Part shown: in pieces, positions 18,243-27,851 of the stretch
Layout: each line of letters begins with the position of its first letter
How positions within the stretch are numbered: the stretch's first letter is position 1
Origin: Streptomyces globisporus
GTDB lineage: Bacteria; Actinomycetota; Actinomycetes; Streptomycetales; Streptomycetaceae
NCBI GenBank assembly: GCA_014649555.1
Contig: BMTG01000001.1
Coordinates: 434,001-498,000 of the forward strand
Direction of reading: 5' to 3'
Length of the DNA: 64,000 nt
The notes under the pieces: generated by a model
Seen by the model: the letters and a program-made list of their open reading frames with translations, nothing else
What the model was told of the DNA's origin: nothing
Database searches by the model: none
Translations under genes and position numbers: made by a program

Positions 18243-18423
18243 CGTCGCACCACCTGTAACCCGCGCACACCTGGTATATCGCGGTCAGTGAGGTCACTAC
18301 AGCGTTTTGTCGACATGCCCACAGGGAGACAAGTCAAACACGCCTGGAGGCAACTGCTGCCCAGCGAACCGCACTTCACTCCCCCAGCCTGGGACCGACA
18401 CGGCCCGCGCACCCAACGGACAC

Positions 18424-18463
18424 GACGAAGGCCCGGATCCCCAAGGGAATCCGGGCCTTCGTC
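18424..18463 (-). terminator. Terminator of the second initiator tRNA gene
   Basis: GACGAAGGCCCGGATCCC pairs with the downstream half ending ATCCGGGCCTTCGTC. It closely resembles the hairpin after tRNA copy 1, so tRNA and terminator were duplicated as a unit. Confidence 0.8.
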
Positions 18464-18469
18464 TTGCAG

Positions 18470-18543
18470 TAGCGGGGACAGGATTTGAACCTGCGACCTC
18501 TGGGTTATGAGCCCAGCGAGCTACCGAGCTGCTCCACCCCGCG
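18470..18543 (-). tRNA. Initiator tRNA-fMet (CAT), copy 2
   Basis: Base-for-base identical to the gene at 15998-16071, including the unpaired 1:72 position and three G:C pairs in the anticodon stem; no encoded CCA. The 5' flank (AACGACG on the minus strand) is also shared. It lies 42 bases downstream of the UPF0182 gene's stop, on the same strand. Confidence 0.96.
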
Positions 18544-18585
18544 TCGTTGTGTTCAAACCGTACCACGACGCGGGGTGGGCCTTGC

Positions 18586-21579
18586 TCAGCTGCCCTGGTC
18601 GGAGGCCTGCTCGGCCGAACTGTCCGGCTTCGCGTCGGCCTCCGGCTTGGCGTCGCCTTCCGGCTTCGCGTCGCCTTCCGGCTTCTCGGCGCTGTCCGCC
18701 TTGTCCCCCTCGCTGCCCGGCTTGGGCTGCGCGGCGGCGGCTCGCTCCAGGGCGTCCTGAAGAGCCTCCTGGGCCTTGCCGTACGCCGGCCAGTCCTGCT
18801 CCTGCAGCGCCTTCTCGCCGTCGGAGTACGCCTTCTGGGCGTCCGCGATGGCCTTCTTCAGGGCGGCGTCACCGGTGGCCGGTGGCTCATCGGTCTCGCC
18901 CGGCGGATCCTGGGTGTCCGGTGGCGTCGTGGACCCGTCGTCCTCGACTCCGAAGACCGCGTTGAGCGCCTCACCGAGGCTGTTCTCGAAGACGATCTTC
19001 GAACCGTACGAGGCGGCCACCTTGCGCAGCAGCGGGTAGTTCTGGTTGCCACCGCGCGTGTAGACCGGCTCGATGTAAAGGAAGCCGCCCTCCAGCGGAA
19101 CCGTCAGCAGGTTTCCGTACTCGATGTCCGAGTCGGTGCCCTTGAGGTTCCTCACGAACTCGGCGACGTCGTCGTTGCCGTTGAGCTCACTCTGTACCTG
19201 GCCCGGGCCCTTCACCGTGGAGGTGACCCGCAGCAGCCGCATGGTGCCGTAGTCCTTGCTGGCCGCGTCCGCGTTCACGGCCATGAAGGCACCCAGGTTG
19301 GGGCGTCCTCTCGGAGTGAACGTGGTGGTCAGCGAGAACTGCTGCGCGTCCTGGCCCGGCATCTTCATGCTCAGGTAGTACGGCGGGACGGAACCCGGCT
19401 CCTTGTTCGTCGGGTCGTCCGGCACCTGCCACGCGTCGGAGCCGCTGTAGAACTGCGCGGGGTCCTCGACGTGGTAGCGGGTCAGCAGCTCGCGCTGGAC
19501 CTTGAAGAGGTCCTGCGGATACCGCAGGTGGTCCATGAGCTCCTGCGGGATGTCACCGCGCGGCTCGACCGTGCCAGGGAACGCCTTGCGCCAGGTCTTG
19601 AGAACCGGGTCCTTGGTGTCCCACTCGTAGAGCTTGACCTTGCCGTCGTACGCGTCGACGGTGGCCTTCACCGAGTTGCGGATGTAGTTGACCTGGTTCT
19701 GCTGGGCGACGACCGCGCGCTGGTTGGTGGTCAGCGAGTCGGCCGTGGTGTCGCCGAGCGTCGTCCGGGACGCGTACGGATAGCCGTTGGTCGTGGTGTA
19801 CGCGTCGACGATCCACTTGATCCGGCCGTCGACGACCGCCGGGTAGGCGTCGCCGTCGATGGTCAGCCACGGGGCGACCGCCTCGACGCGCTCCTTGGGC
19901 GTGCGGTTGTACAGGATTCGCGAGCCGTCACCGATGGCTCCCGAATACATGATCTGCGGCTCGCTGAAGGCGACCGCGTACGCAGCACGGTTGAAGGAGT
20001 TGGAGAGACTGACCCCGCTGTCGCCCTTGTAGCTGGTGGTCTTCTCGCCGTCCTCCTCGTAGTCGAGCTCCTTCTGGGGCCCGCCGACGATGGAGTACTG
20101 CTCGGTCTTCTCGCCGTAGTAGATCCGCTGCTCGTACTTCCCGAACTCACCGGTGGAGGGCAGACCCGACTCGGTGAAGTCCGGGGACCCCGTCGGGTTG
20201 GTGCCGGTGGTGGTGCCGCTGGCGGCGATGGCGCCGTAGCCGTGGGTGTACGTGAAGTGGTCGTTGATCCAGTTCCGCTTGGGCAGGCCCTGGATGTTCA
20301 GCTCACGCAGACCGATGATCGTGTCCTGCTCCTTGCCGTCCTTGTCCTTGTAGCGGTCGACGTCGAGCGTCCTCGGGAACTGGTAGTAGTTCCTCCGCTG
20401 CTGGAGCTGCTGGAAGGCCGGGGAGACGACGTTGGGGTCCATCACGCGGTAGCTGGCGGCGGTGTTGGCCGCGGCCCGCAGCTTGGTGTCGTCCTCCGTG
20501 GTCGCCTGACCGTCGTAGTCGTCCACCTTGGCGTCATCGATGTCGTACGCGTCGCGTGTGGCATTGATGTTCTTCTGGATGAACGGCGCTTCCTTGGCCT
20601 GCTCGTTCGGCTGGACCTGGAACTTCTGCACGATCGCCGGGTAGAGCCCGCCGATCAGGATCGCCGAGAGCACCATCAGACCGAAGCCGATGACCGGGAG
20701 CTGCCAGGTGCGGCGCCACAGCGTCGCGAAGAACAGCACCGCGCAGATCGCGGCGATGCAGAACAGGATGGTCTTCGCCGGGAGATAGGCGTTGGCGTCG
20801 ACGTACCTCAGGCCCGTCCAGTTGTCGGTGGCCTTGAAGTCACTGGACTTCACAGCCAGCCCGTACCGGTCGAGCCAGTACGCCACGGCCTTCAGGGAGA
20901 CGAAGATGCCGAGCAGGACCGAGAGGTGGCCGGTGGCCGCCCCGGTGGCCCGGGCGCCGGGGCTGGTGATGCGCAGCCCGCCGTACAGATAGTGGGTCAG
21001 CGCCGCGGCGATCAGCGAGAGCACGGTCGCCGCGAAGCCGAAGCCCAGCATGAAGCGGTACCACGGCAGGTCGAAGGCGTAGAAGGAGACGTCCAGCTGG
21101 AACTGGGGGTCCTTCTGCCCGAACGCCACGCCGTTGACGTACATCAGCCACGTGCGCCACTGGCCGGAGGCGGAGGCTCCGGCGATCAGTCCGACGAGCG
21201 CCGTGACGGCGAGCAGCACCCACTTCTTGTAGGGGGCGATGCTCATGCGGTAGCGGTCCAGGCTCTGCTGCTCCAGCGACATCGCGCTCAGCGGCGGCCG
21301 GAGCCGGTGCGCGAGCCAGATGTTCACGCCGATGGCGAGCGCCATCAGCAGTCCGAAGACGAGGAACAGCCCGATCTTGGTCCACAGGGTGGTGGTGAAG
21401 ACGGATGAATACGCGACCGACCTGTACCAGAGCCAGTCCGTCCAGAACCCCGCGAACATGACGAAGGCCATGGCGAGAACCGCCAGGACACCCAAAGTCA
21501 TGAGCAGGGTACGGGCGCGCCGGGACGGGCGGCCGACTCTGATCCGTGGCCCGGTCGGGCCTCCGCCGCGGTCAGGCAT
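18586..21579 (-). CDS. UPF0182 family membrane protein (COG1615)
   Basis: 997 aa. N-terminal third has about seven membrane helices (first: [20 protein letters not shown] after the basic stretch RPSRRAR). The rest is a large, presumably extracytoplasmic domain with family phrases such as [13 protein letters not shown] and [13 protein letters not shown]. The last 120 residues are an Ala/Glu/Pro/Asp-rich low-complexity tail with repeated KPEGDAKPE units. The function of the family is unknown. The ATG at 21579 ([10 protein letters not shown]) is preferred because conserved-looking sequence begins there; the frame extends to 21648 over the divergent promoter region. It is divergent from the PPA1309-type gene. 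Confidence 0.9.
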   Translation of the reverse strand: MPDRGGGPTGPRIRVGRPSRRARTLLMTLGVLAVLAMAFVMFAGFWTDWLWYRSVAYSSVFTTTLWTKIGLFLVFGLLMALAIGVNIWLAHRLRPPLSAMSLEQQSLDRYRMSIAPYKKWVLLAVTALVGLIAGASASGQWRTWLMYVNGVAFGQKDPQFQLDVSFYAFDLPWYRFMLGFGFAATVLSLIAAALTHYLYGGLRITSPGARATGAATGHLSVLLGIFVSLKAVAYWLDRYGLAVKSSDFKATDNWTGLRYVDANAYLPAKTILFCIAAICAVLFFATLWRRTWQLPVIGFGLMVLSAILIGGLYPAIVQKFQVQPNEQAKEAPFIQKNINATRDAYDIDDAKVDDYDGQATTEDDTKLRAAANTAASYRVMDPNVVSPAFQQLQQRRNYYQFPRTLDVDRYKDKDGKEQDTIIGLRELNIQGLPKRNWINDHFTYTHGYGAIAASGTTTGTNPTGSPDFTESGLPSTGEFGKYEQRIYYGEKTEQYSIVGGPQKELDYEEDGEKTTSYKGDSGVSLSNSFNRAAYAVAFSEPQIMYSGAIGDGSRILYNRTPKERVEAVAPWLTIDGDAYPAVVDGRIKWIVDAYTTTNGYPYASRTTLGDTTADSLTTNQRAVVAQQNQVNYIRNSVKATVDAYDGKVKLYEWDTKDPVLKTWRKAFPGTVEPRGDIPQELMDHLRYPQDLFKVQRELLTRYHVEDPAQFYSGSDAWQVPDDPTNKEPGSVPPYYLSMKMPGQDAQQFSLTTTFTPRGRPNLGAFMAVNADAASKDYGTMRLLRVTSTVKGPGQVQSELNGNDDVAEFVRNLKGTDSDIEYGNLLTVPLEGGFLYIEPVYTRGGNQNYPLLRKVAASYGSKIVFENSLGEALNAVFGVEDDGSTTPPDTQDPPGETDEPPATGDAALKKAIADAQKAYSDGEKALQEQDWPAYGKAQEALQDALERAAAAQPKPGSEGDKADSAEKPEGDAKPEGDAKPEADAKPDSSAEQASDQGS

Positions 21580-21714
21580 CTGGAAAGCCAACGTGCGCAC
21601 CTCGAAGTTCGCGGTCGTGTGAACAGGCCCAGCGATCCTAGAGCCCACCTATGCAACTTACTGAGGCTTTACCTAGTTCCCGTTCCCGGGGCGGAAGGAG
21701 GCAGGATATTGCCC

Positions 21715-22275
21715 ATGCCCAACGTTTCCCCCGCAGGACCCCCGATGGCCGCGAGTCCGCTGACCGTCGCCGTCCTCGAAATCGACGCCTATGCCTCCAA
21801 CCTCGGCTGGGACCAGCCCGCCCGGCTGTTCGCCCTGGTCGACACCGACCGGCTGCGGACCCAGGAGCCCGGCCTCGCCGCTCAGCTGGGCCTGGAGAAC
21901 CCGAATTCCTCCGTCGCCGCGCTCACCCCGATCGAGCAGGACGAGCTGCCGGCGGGCAGCGCGCTCGACGAGTTCCTCGCCACGATCGCCTGGCCCGACG
22001 CCGTGGTCGGCTGCGCCATGACGGTGGAGCGGCTGATGCTGCCGCCGTCCGCCGAGGCGTCCGTACCGGAGAAGCTGAGCGACAAGCAGCTGACCGCGTG
22101 GGTGGCCAAGCACCCCGACCGCCAGGAGGTGCGGATGACCGTGGCTGTCCTGCGGGACGGGGCGCGCGAGTCCGCCGTACGGCTGCGGGAGAAGGACTCC
22201 CCGACCGAGGTGCTGACCGGCGCAGGTCTGGTGCCCGGCCTCGCCGAAGCGCTCGCGGCGACGTTCGAGTCCTGA
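21715..22275 (+). CDS. PPA1309-family conserved actinobacterial protein
   Basis: 186 aa, soluble. It matches my recollection of the PPA1309 family: LEIDAYASNLGWDQPARLFALVDT near the N-terminus and a C-terminal segment on WVAKHPDRQEVRMTVAVLRDGARESAVRLR. No catalytic motif is evident. The ribosome site AAGGAGG is 13 bases from the ATG at 21715 but only 7 from an in-frame TTG at 21709, so the true start may be the TTG. Divergent from the UPF0182 gene; genes with this pairing are common in actinomycetes. Confidence 0.75.
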   Translation: MPNVSPAGPPMAASPLTVAVLEIDAYASNLGWDQPARLFALVDTDRLRTQEPGLAAQLGLENPNSSVAALTPIEQDELPAGSALDEFLATIAWPDAVVGCAMTVERLMLPPSAEASVPEKLSDKQLTAWVAKHPDRQEVRMTVAVLRDGARESAVRLREKDSPTEVLTGAGLVPGLAEALAATFES

Positions 22276-22282
22276 TCATGCC

Positions 22283-22315
22283 GCTGCCCGGTGCCGTCGT
22301 ACGGTCCCGGGCAGC
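22283..22315. terminator. Convergent terminator hairpin
   Basis: GCTGCCCGG (22283-22291) pairs with CCGGGCAGC (22307-22315), and an inner CCGT-CGT-ACGG extends the stem. It lies between two convergent genes. Confidence 0.75.
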
Positions 22316-22360
22316 ACGGTCGTCGGCCGGACCTGTGCGCCGGCCGGGCCGGCGCGGCCG

Positions 22361-23470
22361 TCAGCCGGTCGAGCAGCTCGGCAGGCCCGCGGTCTTCCCC
22401 GCCTTGATCTGCTCCAGCGACTTCGTGGCGTCCTCGATGGTCTTGACCCGTACGAGCGTGAGCCCGTCCGGGGTGTCGGCGGCGGCCGAGACGCAGTTGT
22501 CGTCGGGCGTGAGGAAGTAGCGGGCCCCGGCGTTGCGGGCACCGACCAGCTTCATGGTGATGCCGCCGATCGGCCCGACGGTCCCCGCCTCGTCGATGGT
22601 GCCGGTGCCCGCGACGAACTTGCCGCCGGTCAGATCGCCCGGGGTGAGCTTGTCGACGATGCCGAGAGAGAACATCAGCCCGGCACTCGGCCCGCCGACG
22701 TCCGCGAGCTTGATGTCGATCTCGAACGGGAACGTGTGGTCCGTCCCGGCCCTGATCCCGACGATCGCCCGGTCCCCCGCCTCGCCTTCGCCCTCGGCGG
22801 GGGGAGCCTTCACGGTCTTGATCGTGATCTTCTCGCTGCCCTCGGGGTCACGGCCGGCCTTCTCGGCCGCGGCGGCGTCCGCCGCCGGGACGATGGTGAA
22901 GGTCACGTTCTCGCCGGGGCGGTGTTCGGTGACGAGCTTCGCGACGTCGTCGGGCCCCTTGACCGCCGTGCCGTCGACCGCCTTGATCACGTCGCCCGCG
23001 TGCAGCTTGCCCTCGGAGGGGCTGCCCTTGACCACCGTGGAGACCACGACCTGCGTGGAGACCGGGATGTCCAGTTCCTTCAGAGCGGCCACTTTGGCGC
23101 TCTCCTGGGACTGGCTGAACTCCTCGGCGTTCTCCTGGGTGGACTCCTCCTCGGTCTTGCCGTCCGGGTAGAGCGTGTCGTGCGGCACCACGACGCTGTC
23201 GTGGGCGAGCCAGCCGTAGACGGCCTCGAAGATGTTCATCCGGTAGTCCGCCCCGGTGACGCGGACGGTCGTCATGTTGAGATGGCCGGACGCGGGGTAC
23301 GTCTTGCGCCCGGAGATCTGCAGGACGGGCTCGCCACGCGCCTCGCCGAGCGTGTTGACCGTCGGTCCGGGAGACATCTCCGAATACGGCACTTTGATCA
23401 GCACACCTGCGCAGAGCAGCGCGATGAGGACGAGAGTGGAGGCGAGCATCGTCGCGGTGCGGCGTGGCAT
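22361..23470 (-). CDS. YlbL-type PDZ and Lon-protease domain membrane protein
   Basis: 369 aa. One N-terminal membrane anchor (residues 8-26), an exported PDZ domain (about 130-215, with VVSTVVKGSPSEGKLHAGDVI) and a C-terminal Lon-type serine protease domain. The Ser-Lys dyad is visible: S262 in DVGGPSAGLMFSLG and K307 in IGGITMKLVGAR. The architecture matches B. subtilis YlbL and Mtb Rv3194c. Such proteases process envelope or stress substrates. It faces a terminator shared with the upstream-strand gene. Confidence 0.92.
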   Translation of the reverse strand: MPRRTATMLASTLVLIALLCAGVLIKVPYSEMSPGPTVNTLGEARGEPVLQISGRKTYPASGHLNMTTVRVTGADYRMNIFEAVYGWLAHDSVVVPHDTLYPDGKTEEESTQENAEEFSQSQESAKVAALKELDIPVSTQVVVSTVVKGSPSEGKLHAGDVIKAVDGTAVKGPDDVAKLVTEHRPGENVTFTIVPAADAAAAEKAGRDPEGSEKITIKTVKAPPAEGEGEAGDRAIVGIRAGTDHTFPFEIDIKLADVGGPSAGLMFSLGIVDKLTPGDLTGGKFVAGTGTIDEAGTVGPIGGITMKLVGARNAGARYFLTPDDNCVSAAADTPDGLTLVRVKTIEDATKSLEQIKAGKTAGLPSCSTG

Positions 23471-23572
23471 GGAACGACAGTACGGGAAGGGCCTGTCAGT
23501 GCACCGCCGGGGCCGGTCCGTACGAGGCGACCGGAAACGCGGCGGAAGGCGGTCACGCGGCGTGCGTCGGTC

Positions 23573-23743
23573 TCAGAGAGCCTCGGAACCGGAGTGCGAT
23601 TTCTCCATCGCGTCACGGAACCTGGCGTAGCCGGCGAGTTCGGTGACATCGCCGGTCGTGCGATTGCGGGCTGCCCAACTCGCCCATATCGCACCACCGA
23701 CAGCAGCGATAAGTGGAATCAACAGCCAAGCGAGTGCCGCCAT
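23573..23743 (-). CDS. Small single-span membrane protein (56 aa)
   Basis: Starts at ATG 23743 after GGGAGG (6-base spacing). The N-terminus is a hydrophobic helix, MAALAWLLIPLIAAVGGAIW, followed by a hydrophilic tail (RNRTTGDVTELAGYARFRDA). Orientation, ribosome site and codon usage all support it as a real gene. The function is unknown. It lies between moaE and the YlbL-type protease on the same strand, 102 bases before the latter's start. Confidence 0.75.
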   Translation of the reverse strand: MAALAWLLIPLIAAVGGAIWASWAARNRTTGDVTELAGYARFRDAMEKSHSGSEAL

Positions 23744-23869
23744 CACGACCTCCCTACCCCATGAGCGACCGGATGCCCGATCAGCAGATTAACGATCCGG
23801 AAGACCAACGCTCGTGGCGGGGGTGCGGTTACGCAAATCGGGGCTGATGCGCCCCGGTACGGTTTGCGC

Positions 23870-24331
23870 TCAGCAGGCTCCGACCCACTCCTCCGTGCCG
23901 TCCGAGAATCGCTGGTGTTTCCAGATCGGAACCTCGTGCTTGAGGTCGTCGATGAGCTTGCGGCAGGCCTCGAAGGCCTCGGCCCGGTGCGGGCAGGCGA
24001 CCGCGACGACGACGGCCAGGTCACCCACCTCCAGTTCACCCACTCGGTGGACAGCCGCCAGGGCACGGACCGGGAAGTCGGCGACGACCTTCTCAGCCAC
24101 TCGGCGCAGCTCGTCCTCGGCCGAGGGGTGGCAGGAATAGCCGAGCGCGCCGACGTCCTGTCCCGCGTCGTGGTTGCGCACGGTGCCGACGAAGAGCGCG
24201 ATGCCTCCCGCCGCGTCGTCGCCGACGGCACGGAAGACCTCGTCGACGGAGAGCGGGGTGTCCCGGATCGCCAGCAGCCGGACGGGGTCGGCCGCCGCGT
24301 ACTCGCCGGGGTGGTCGTGGGTGGGTGCCAT
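23870..24331 (-). CDS. moaE: Molybdopterin synthase catalytic subunit MoaE
   Basis: 153 aa. Transfers sulfur from MoaD to precursor Z to make molybdopterin. Conserved blocks: GTVRNHDAG, the AVHRVGELEVGD core, the CPHRAEAFEAC helix and the catalytic-lysine region LKHEVPIWKHQRF (KxEVPIWK). No moaD is adjacent. The sulfur-relay partner class (MoeZ) occurs about 32 kb away in this window. It sits in a same-strand series with the SDR gene upstream. Confidence 0.93.
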   Translation of the reverse strand: MAPTHDHPGEYAAADPVRLLAIRDTPLSVDEVFRAVGDDAAGGIALFVGTVRNHDAGQDVGALGYSCHPSAEDELRRVAEKVVADFPVRALAAVHRVGELEVGDLAVVVAVACPHRAEAFEACRKLIDDLKHEVPIWKHQRFSDGTEEWVGAC

Positions 24332-24438
24332 GCTCCCATCGTGCCGTACGGCTCCGACATCCCGGAATTGCCTGTTCTACCGGCGGGCGACCGGCCGGTT
24401 TGGAGCCTCCTACAGGGGTCCGCGGGCGCGGTGCGCGG

Positions 24439-25590
24439 TCAGATGCGGCGGCGGGCCTTGCGGGCGCGGCGCACCACGGCGGCGGCGCCGAGCAGGGCGA
24501 CCGTGGCCCCGGCGGCTCCGGCGGCGGTGGCGTCCTTGCGGCCGAGACGGCGTCCGGCGAGCGTGTGGCGGCCCTCGACCTCTTCGAGGAGGGCGCCGAG
24601 CACCTCCTCGTTCGTCCACTTCGGCCGCCATCCCGCGTCGTGCAGCCGGCTGACGCTGACCACCCAGGGGTGCATCGTGTACGCCAGGTCGCCCGCCGGG
24701 GACGGGGTGAGGCCGATCCGGTGCAGCCGGGCGGCGGCGCCGAGCGCGACGGCGGAGGGCAGCTCCATCCGGCGTACGCCGCTGAGCTCCTCCACCTCCT
24801 CCTGCTCCAGCCAGCCCTCGCAGCCGACCGCGAACTCGCCGTCGATCTTCTCCAGGGCGGCGTACTCCAGCGCCGTCACCAGGTCCTCGACATGGCAGAA
24901 CTGCCAGGTGGGGCGTGATCCGGCGACGACCAGGAGGCGCGGGGACTCGAAGTAGCGGGTCAGGGCGGTGTCGGTGCCGCCGACCAGGACGGTGGGGCGT
25001 ACGACGGTGACGTTGAGCCCGGGGTGGGCACGCGGGGCCCGGCGGCCGAGCCGTTCGATCTCCAGGAGGTCGCCGACGCCGGTGGCCTCGGCGGTGGCAC
25101 GCAGCTCGGCGTCCTCGGAGAGCGGCACGTCGTTGTCGGCGAGTGCCCCGTAGACCATCGCCGAGGTGCACAGCACGACCCGGTGGACGCCGACGGCGGC
25201 CGCGGCGGTGAGCACGGTCTGAGTGCCGCGTACGTTGTACGCGGTGCGGGCGGCGGGGTCGGTCTCCAGGTCGAGGTCGAGGGCCAGGTGCACGACGACG
25301 TCCGCGCCGCGCAGCTTCTCGGCGATCGCCGGGTCCCGTACGTCCAGGATGTGCCAGGTCGCCTCGGAGACCTCACCGCGCCGCTCGTCGATCGCGATGA
25401 CCTGCTTGATCGCGTCGGATGCGGCGAGGTGGGCGGTCAGCAGTTCGCCGATGCCGGTGGCGGCGCCGGTGACCGCGACGACGGGGCCCCGGTTTCCGGG
25501 GGACCTGGGGCGTTTCTCTTCGGGTGTGCTCTCGGGCGACGGGTCGGTCAGGTTTCGCGCTGCGCGAACCTGCGGATCTGGGGAACTCAC
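24439..25590 (-). CDS. NAD-dependent epimerase/dehydratase (extended SDR) with C-terminal membrane tail
   Basis: 383 aa from the GTG at 25590, preceded by GGAG at 7 bases. Rossmann motif VAVTGAATGIGELL (TGxxGxxG-like, about residue 40), then LDVRDP, VVHLALDLD and the active-site-like VVLCTSAMVYGA (Ser) with a following Tyr. The classical YxxxK is not clear (DLLEIERLGRR where it is expected), so catalytic competence is uncertain. The last 30 residues are a hydrophobic helix and a basic end (AAGATVALLGAAAVVRRARK), suggesting membrane anchoring. It resembles conserved actinobacterial SDRs of unknown substrate. Divergent from the zincin-like gene. Confidence 0.82.
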   Translation of the reverse strand: MSSPDPQVRAARNLTDPSPESTPEEKRPRSPGNRGPVVAVTGAATGIGELLTAHLAASDAIKQVIAIDERRGEVSEATWHILDVRDPAIAEKLRGADVVVHLALDLDLETDPAARTAYNVRGTQTVLTAAAAVGVHRVVLCTSAMVYGALADNDVPLSEDAELRATAEATGVGDLLEIERLGRRAPRAHPGLNVTVVRPTVLVGGTDTALTRYFESPRLLVVAGSRPTWQFCHVEDLVTALEYAALEKIDGEFAVGCEGWLEQEEVEELSGVRRMELPSAVALGAAARLHRIGLTPSPAGDLAYTMHPWVVSVSRLHDAGWRPKWTNEEVLGALLEEVEGRHTLAGRRLGRKDATAAGAAGATVALLGAAAVVRRARKARRRI

Positions 25591-25780
25591 CGGGCGTCTC
25601 CAGCGGTTGTCTTCAGTACGTACCCGAATGACGCGTACGTACCAGGTGGCGTCCATCCTGCCGCAGGCCGGGAGTCGGCGGAGCACTGAGGCCCGAAGCG
25701 GGCGTGGTGTCTACGCTGGATGGTGATGTCGGGCAGTCGCCGTCGGTTCGAGCCGGCGGCCCTACGAGCCGAGGAAACCC

Positions 25781-27217
25781 GTGAGTGACACCCCATTCGG
25801 ATTCGGCCTTCCGCCGGAGGAGCCGGAGAACGGCGACGAGGGCAAGAAGAAGGACCCCACCGAAGGTGGGCAGAGCGCGGGCGGGATGGGAAACCCGTTC
25901 GGTTTCGGGCCGGGGGCGGGCGGGGACAACCCGTTCGCCGCAATGTTCGGCTCGATGAATCCGAACGATCTCGGTGCGGCCTTCCAGCAGCTCGGCCAGA
26001 TGCTGAGCTACGAGGGCGGTCCCGTGAACTGGGACATGGCCAAGCAGATCGCCCGCCAGACGGTGTCGCAGGGCACCCCGGACGGCACGAAGGACGCCAG
26101 CGTCGGCCCCTCCGAGCGCACGTCGGTCGACGAGGCGCTGCGCCTGGCGGACCTCTGGCTGGACGGTGTGACGTCGATGCCCTCCGGTTCGGTCTCCACC
26201 GTCGCGTGGAGCCGCGCGGAGTGGGTCGAGGCGACGCTGCCGGCCTGGCAGCAGCTGGTCGACCCGGTGGCCGAGCGGGTGGGCCTGGCGATGGGCGACG
26301 TGCTGCCCGAGGAGATGCAGGCCATGGCGGGCCCGCTGATCGGCATGATGCGGTCGATGGGCGGCGCCATGTTCGGCCAGCAGATCGGGCAGGCCGTGGG
26401 CACGCTGGCCGGTGAGGTGGTCGGTTCCACCGACATCGGGCTGCCGCTCGGTCCTGCGGGCAAGGCCGCGCTCCTCCCGCTGAACGTGGAGCGGTTCGGC
26501 AAGGACCTCAGCGTTCCGCAGGACGAGGTCCGGCTGTATCTGGCCCTGCGCGAGGCCGCTCACCAGCGGCTCTTCGCCCATGTGCCGTGGCTGCGGTCGC
26601 ATCTGTTCGGCGCCGTCGAGGCGTATGCGCGCGGCATCAAGGTCGACACCAGCAAGCTGGAGGACGTCGTCGGCCAGTTCGACCCCTCGCAGCCGGAGCA
26701 GCTGCAGGACGCGCTCCAGCAGGGCATGTTCCAGCCGGAGGACACACCCGAGCAGAAGGCGTCCCTGGCCCGGCTGGAGACTGCTCTGGCCCTGGTGGAG
26801 GGCTGGGTGGACGCGGTGGTCCACGAGGCCGCGAAGTCCCGGCTGACCTCGTCCGACGCGCTGCGCGAGACGATGCGCAGGCGTCGCGCCTCCGGTGGAC
26901 CGGCCGAGCAGACGTTCGCCACGCTCATCGGTCTCCAGCTGCGCCCGCGCCGGCTGCGGGACGCCTCGCGCCTGTGGGCCTCACTCACGGACGCCCGGGG
27001 TCTGGAGGGCCGGGACGCGCTCTGGGCCCACCCGGACATGCTGCCGACCGCCCACGACCTGGACGACCCGGACGGCTTCGTCCACCACGAGCAGGCCGAC
27101 TTCTCCGAGCTGGACAAGATGCTCGGCGAGGCGGCGAAGGGCCCGCAGAAGCCCTCCAAGGGCGATGAGGGCAAGGAAGACGGCAAGGAAGACGGCAAGG
27201 GCGGCCCCGAGCAGTGA
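25781..27217 (+). CDS. DUF2342/zincin-like protein with altered metal motif
   Basis: 478 aa. Matches the actinobacterial zinc-dependent metalloprotease family (DUF2342/zincin_2, with GPAGKAALLPLNVERFGKDL and FDPSQPEQLQDALQQGMF). The helix that would carry HExxH reads LALREAAHQRLF (REAAH at 257-261), so the first metal-binding His is Arg. The N-terminal 75 residues are Gly/Pro-rich (NPFGFGPGAGGDNPF), and the C-terminus repeats GKEDGKEDGK. The GTG at 25781 follows GAGGAAACC. The next gene starts in its stop codon (GTGA overlap), so the two are coupled. Confidence 0.82.
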   Translation: MSDTPFGFGLPPEEPENGDEGKKKDPTEGGQSAGGMGNPFGFGPGAGGDNPFAAMFGSMNPNDLGAAFQQLGQMLSYEGGPVNWDMAKQIARQTVSQGTPDGTKDASVGPSERTSVDEALRLADLWLDGVTSMPSGSVSTVAWSRAEWVEATLPAWQQLVDPVAERVGLAMGDVLPEEMQAMAGPLIGMMRSMGGAMFGQQIGQAVGTLAGEVVGSTDIGLPLGPAGKAALLPLNVERFGKDLSVPQDEVRLYLALREAAHQRLFAHVPWLRSHLFGAVEAYARGIKVDTSKLEDVVGQFDPSQPEQLQDALQQGMFQPEDTPEQKASLARLETALALVEGWVDAVVHEAAKSRLTSSDALRETMRRRRASGGPAEQTFATLIGLQLRPRRLRDASRLWASLTDARGLEGRDALWAHPDMLPTAHDLDDPDGFVHHEQADFSELDKMLGEAAKGPQKPSKGDEGKEDGKEDGKGGPEQ

Positions 27218-27762
27218 GCCTGCACGAAGACGCCGTTCTCGTACTGAAGGGGTACGCCCCCGAGGGCCCCGAGGACACGCACGGTGACCAGGCGGAGCTG
27301 CGTCAGGCCTACCTGGACCACCTGGCACGCCACGACGACGGCATGTGGAAGGCGTGCGGGGCCGGGCATGTGACGGCCAGCGCCCTGGTGATCGATCCGG
27401 AGCGCGGAAAGGTGCTGCTGACCCTGCACCGGAAGCTGCGGATGTGGCTCCAGATGGGCGGCCACTGCGAGGAGCAGGACGCCTCCCTGGCCGCCGCTGC
27501 TCTGCGTGAGGCGACGGAGGAGTCCGGAATCGCGGGGCTCACCCTGCTGCCCGGCGGACCGGTCCGGCTGGACCGGCACCCGATTCCGTCCCCCTGCAAC
27601 TGGCACCTCGATGTGCAGTACGCCGCGCTGGCCCCGGCCGGGGCCGCGGAGCGGATCAGCGAGGAGTCCCTGGAACTGCGCTGGTTCGGCTACGAGGACG
27701 TGGCCGGCGTGGCCGACGCCTCGGTCGTCCGGTTGCTGGAGGCGACGCGGGCCCGGCTGTAG
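27214..27762 (+). CDS. Nudix hydrolase
   Basis: 182 aa. The Nudix box is complete: GGHCEEQDASLAAAALREAT followed by EESGI (G-x5-E-x7-REVXEE-x-GI), beginning near residue 89. The surrounding sequence (LHRKLRMWLQMGGHCE) resembles MutT/Nudix proteins acting on nucleotide diphosphates. The specific substrate is unknown. Start GTG overlaps the stop of the zincin-like gene by 4 bases. Followed by a strong convergent terminator. Confidence 0.92.
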   Translation: MSLHEDAVLVLKGYAPEGPEDTHGDQAELRQAYLDHLARHDDGMWKACGAGHVTASALVIDPERGKVLLTLHRKLRMWLQMGGHCEEQDASLAAAALREATEESGIAGLTLLPGGPVRLDRHPIPSPCNWHLDVQYAALAPAGAAERISEESLELRWFGYEDVAGVADASVVRLLEATRARL

Positions 27763-27783
27763 CGGCGGACCGCAGGCGATGTG

Positions 27784-27820
27784 CGGTAAGGGGCGGCCTC
27801 CGGGAGGCCGCCCCTTACCG
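27784..27820. terminator. Convergent terminator
   Basis: A perfect 17-bp stem, CGGTAAGGGGCGGCCTC pairing with GAGGCCGCCCCTTACCG, with a 3-base loop (CGG). It lies between the Nudix gene and the convergent AIM24 cluster. Confidence 0.85.
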
Positions 27821-27851
27821 CTGTGTTCCGCCGGTCACGCCCCGGTGCCGG

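Noticed and set aside
18547..21408. A 953-codon plus-strand frame
   Set aside because: Antisense to the UPF0182 gene, with no recognisable domain and no ribosome site.
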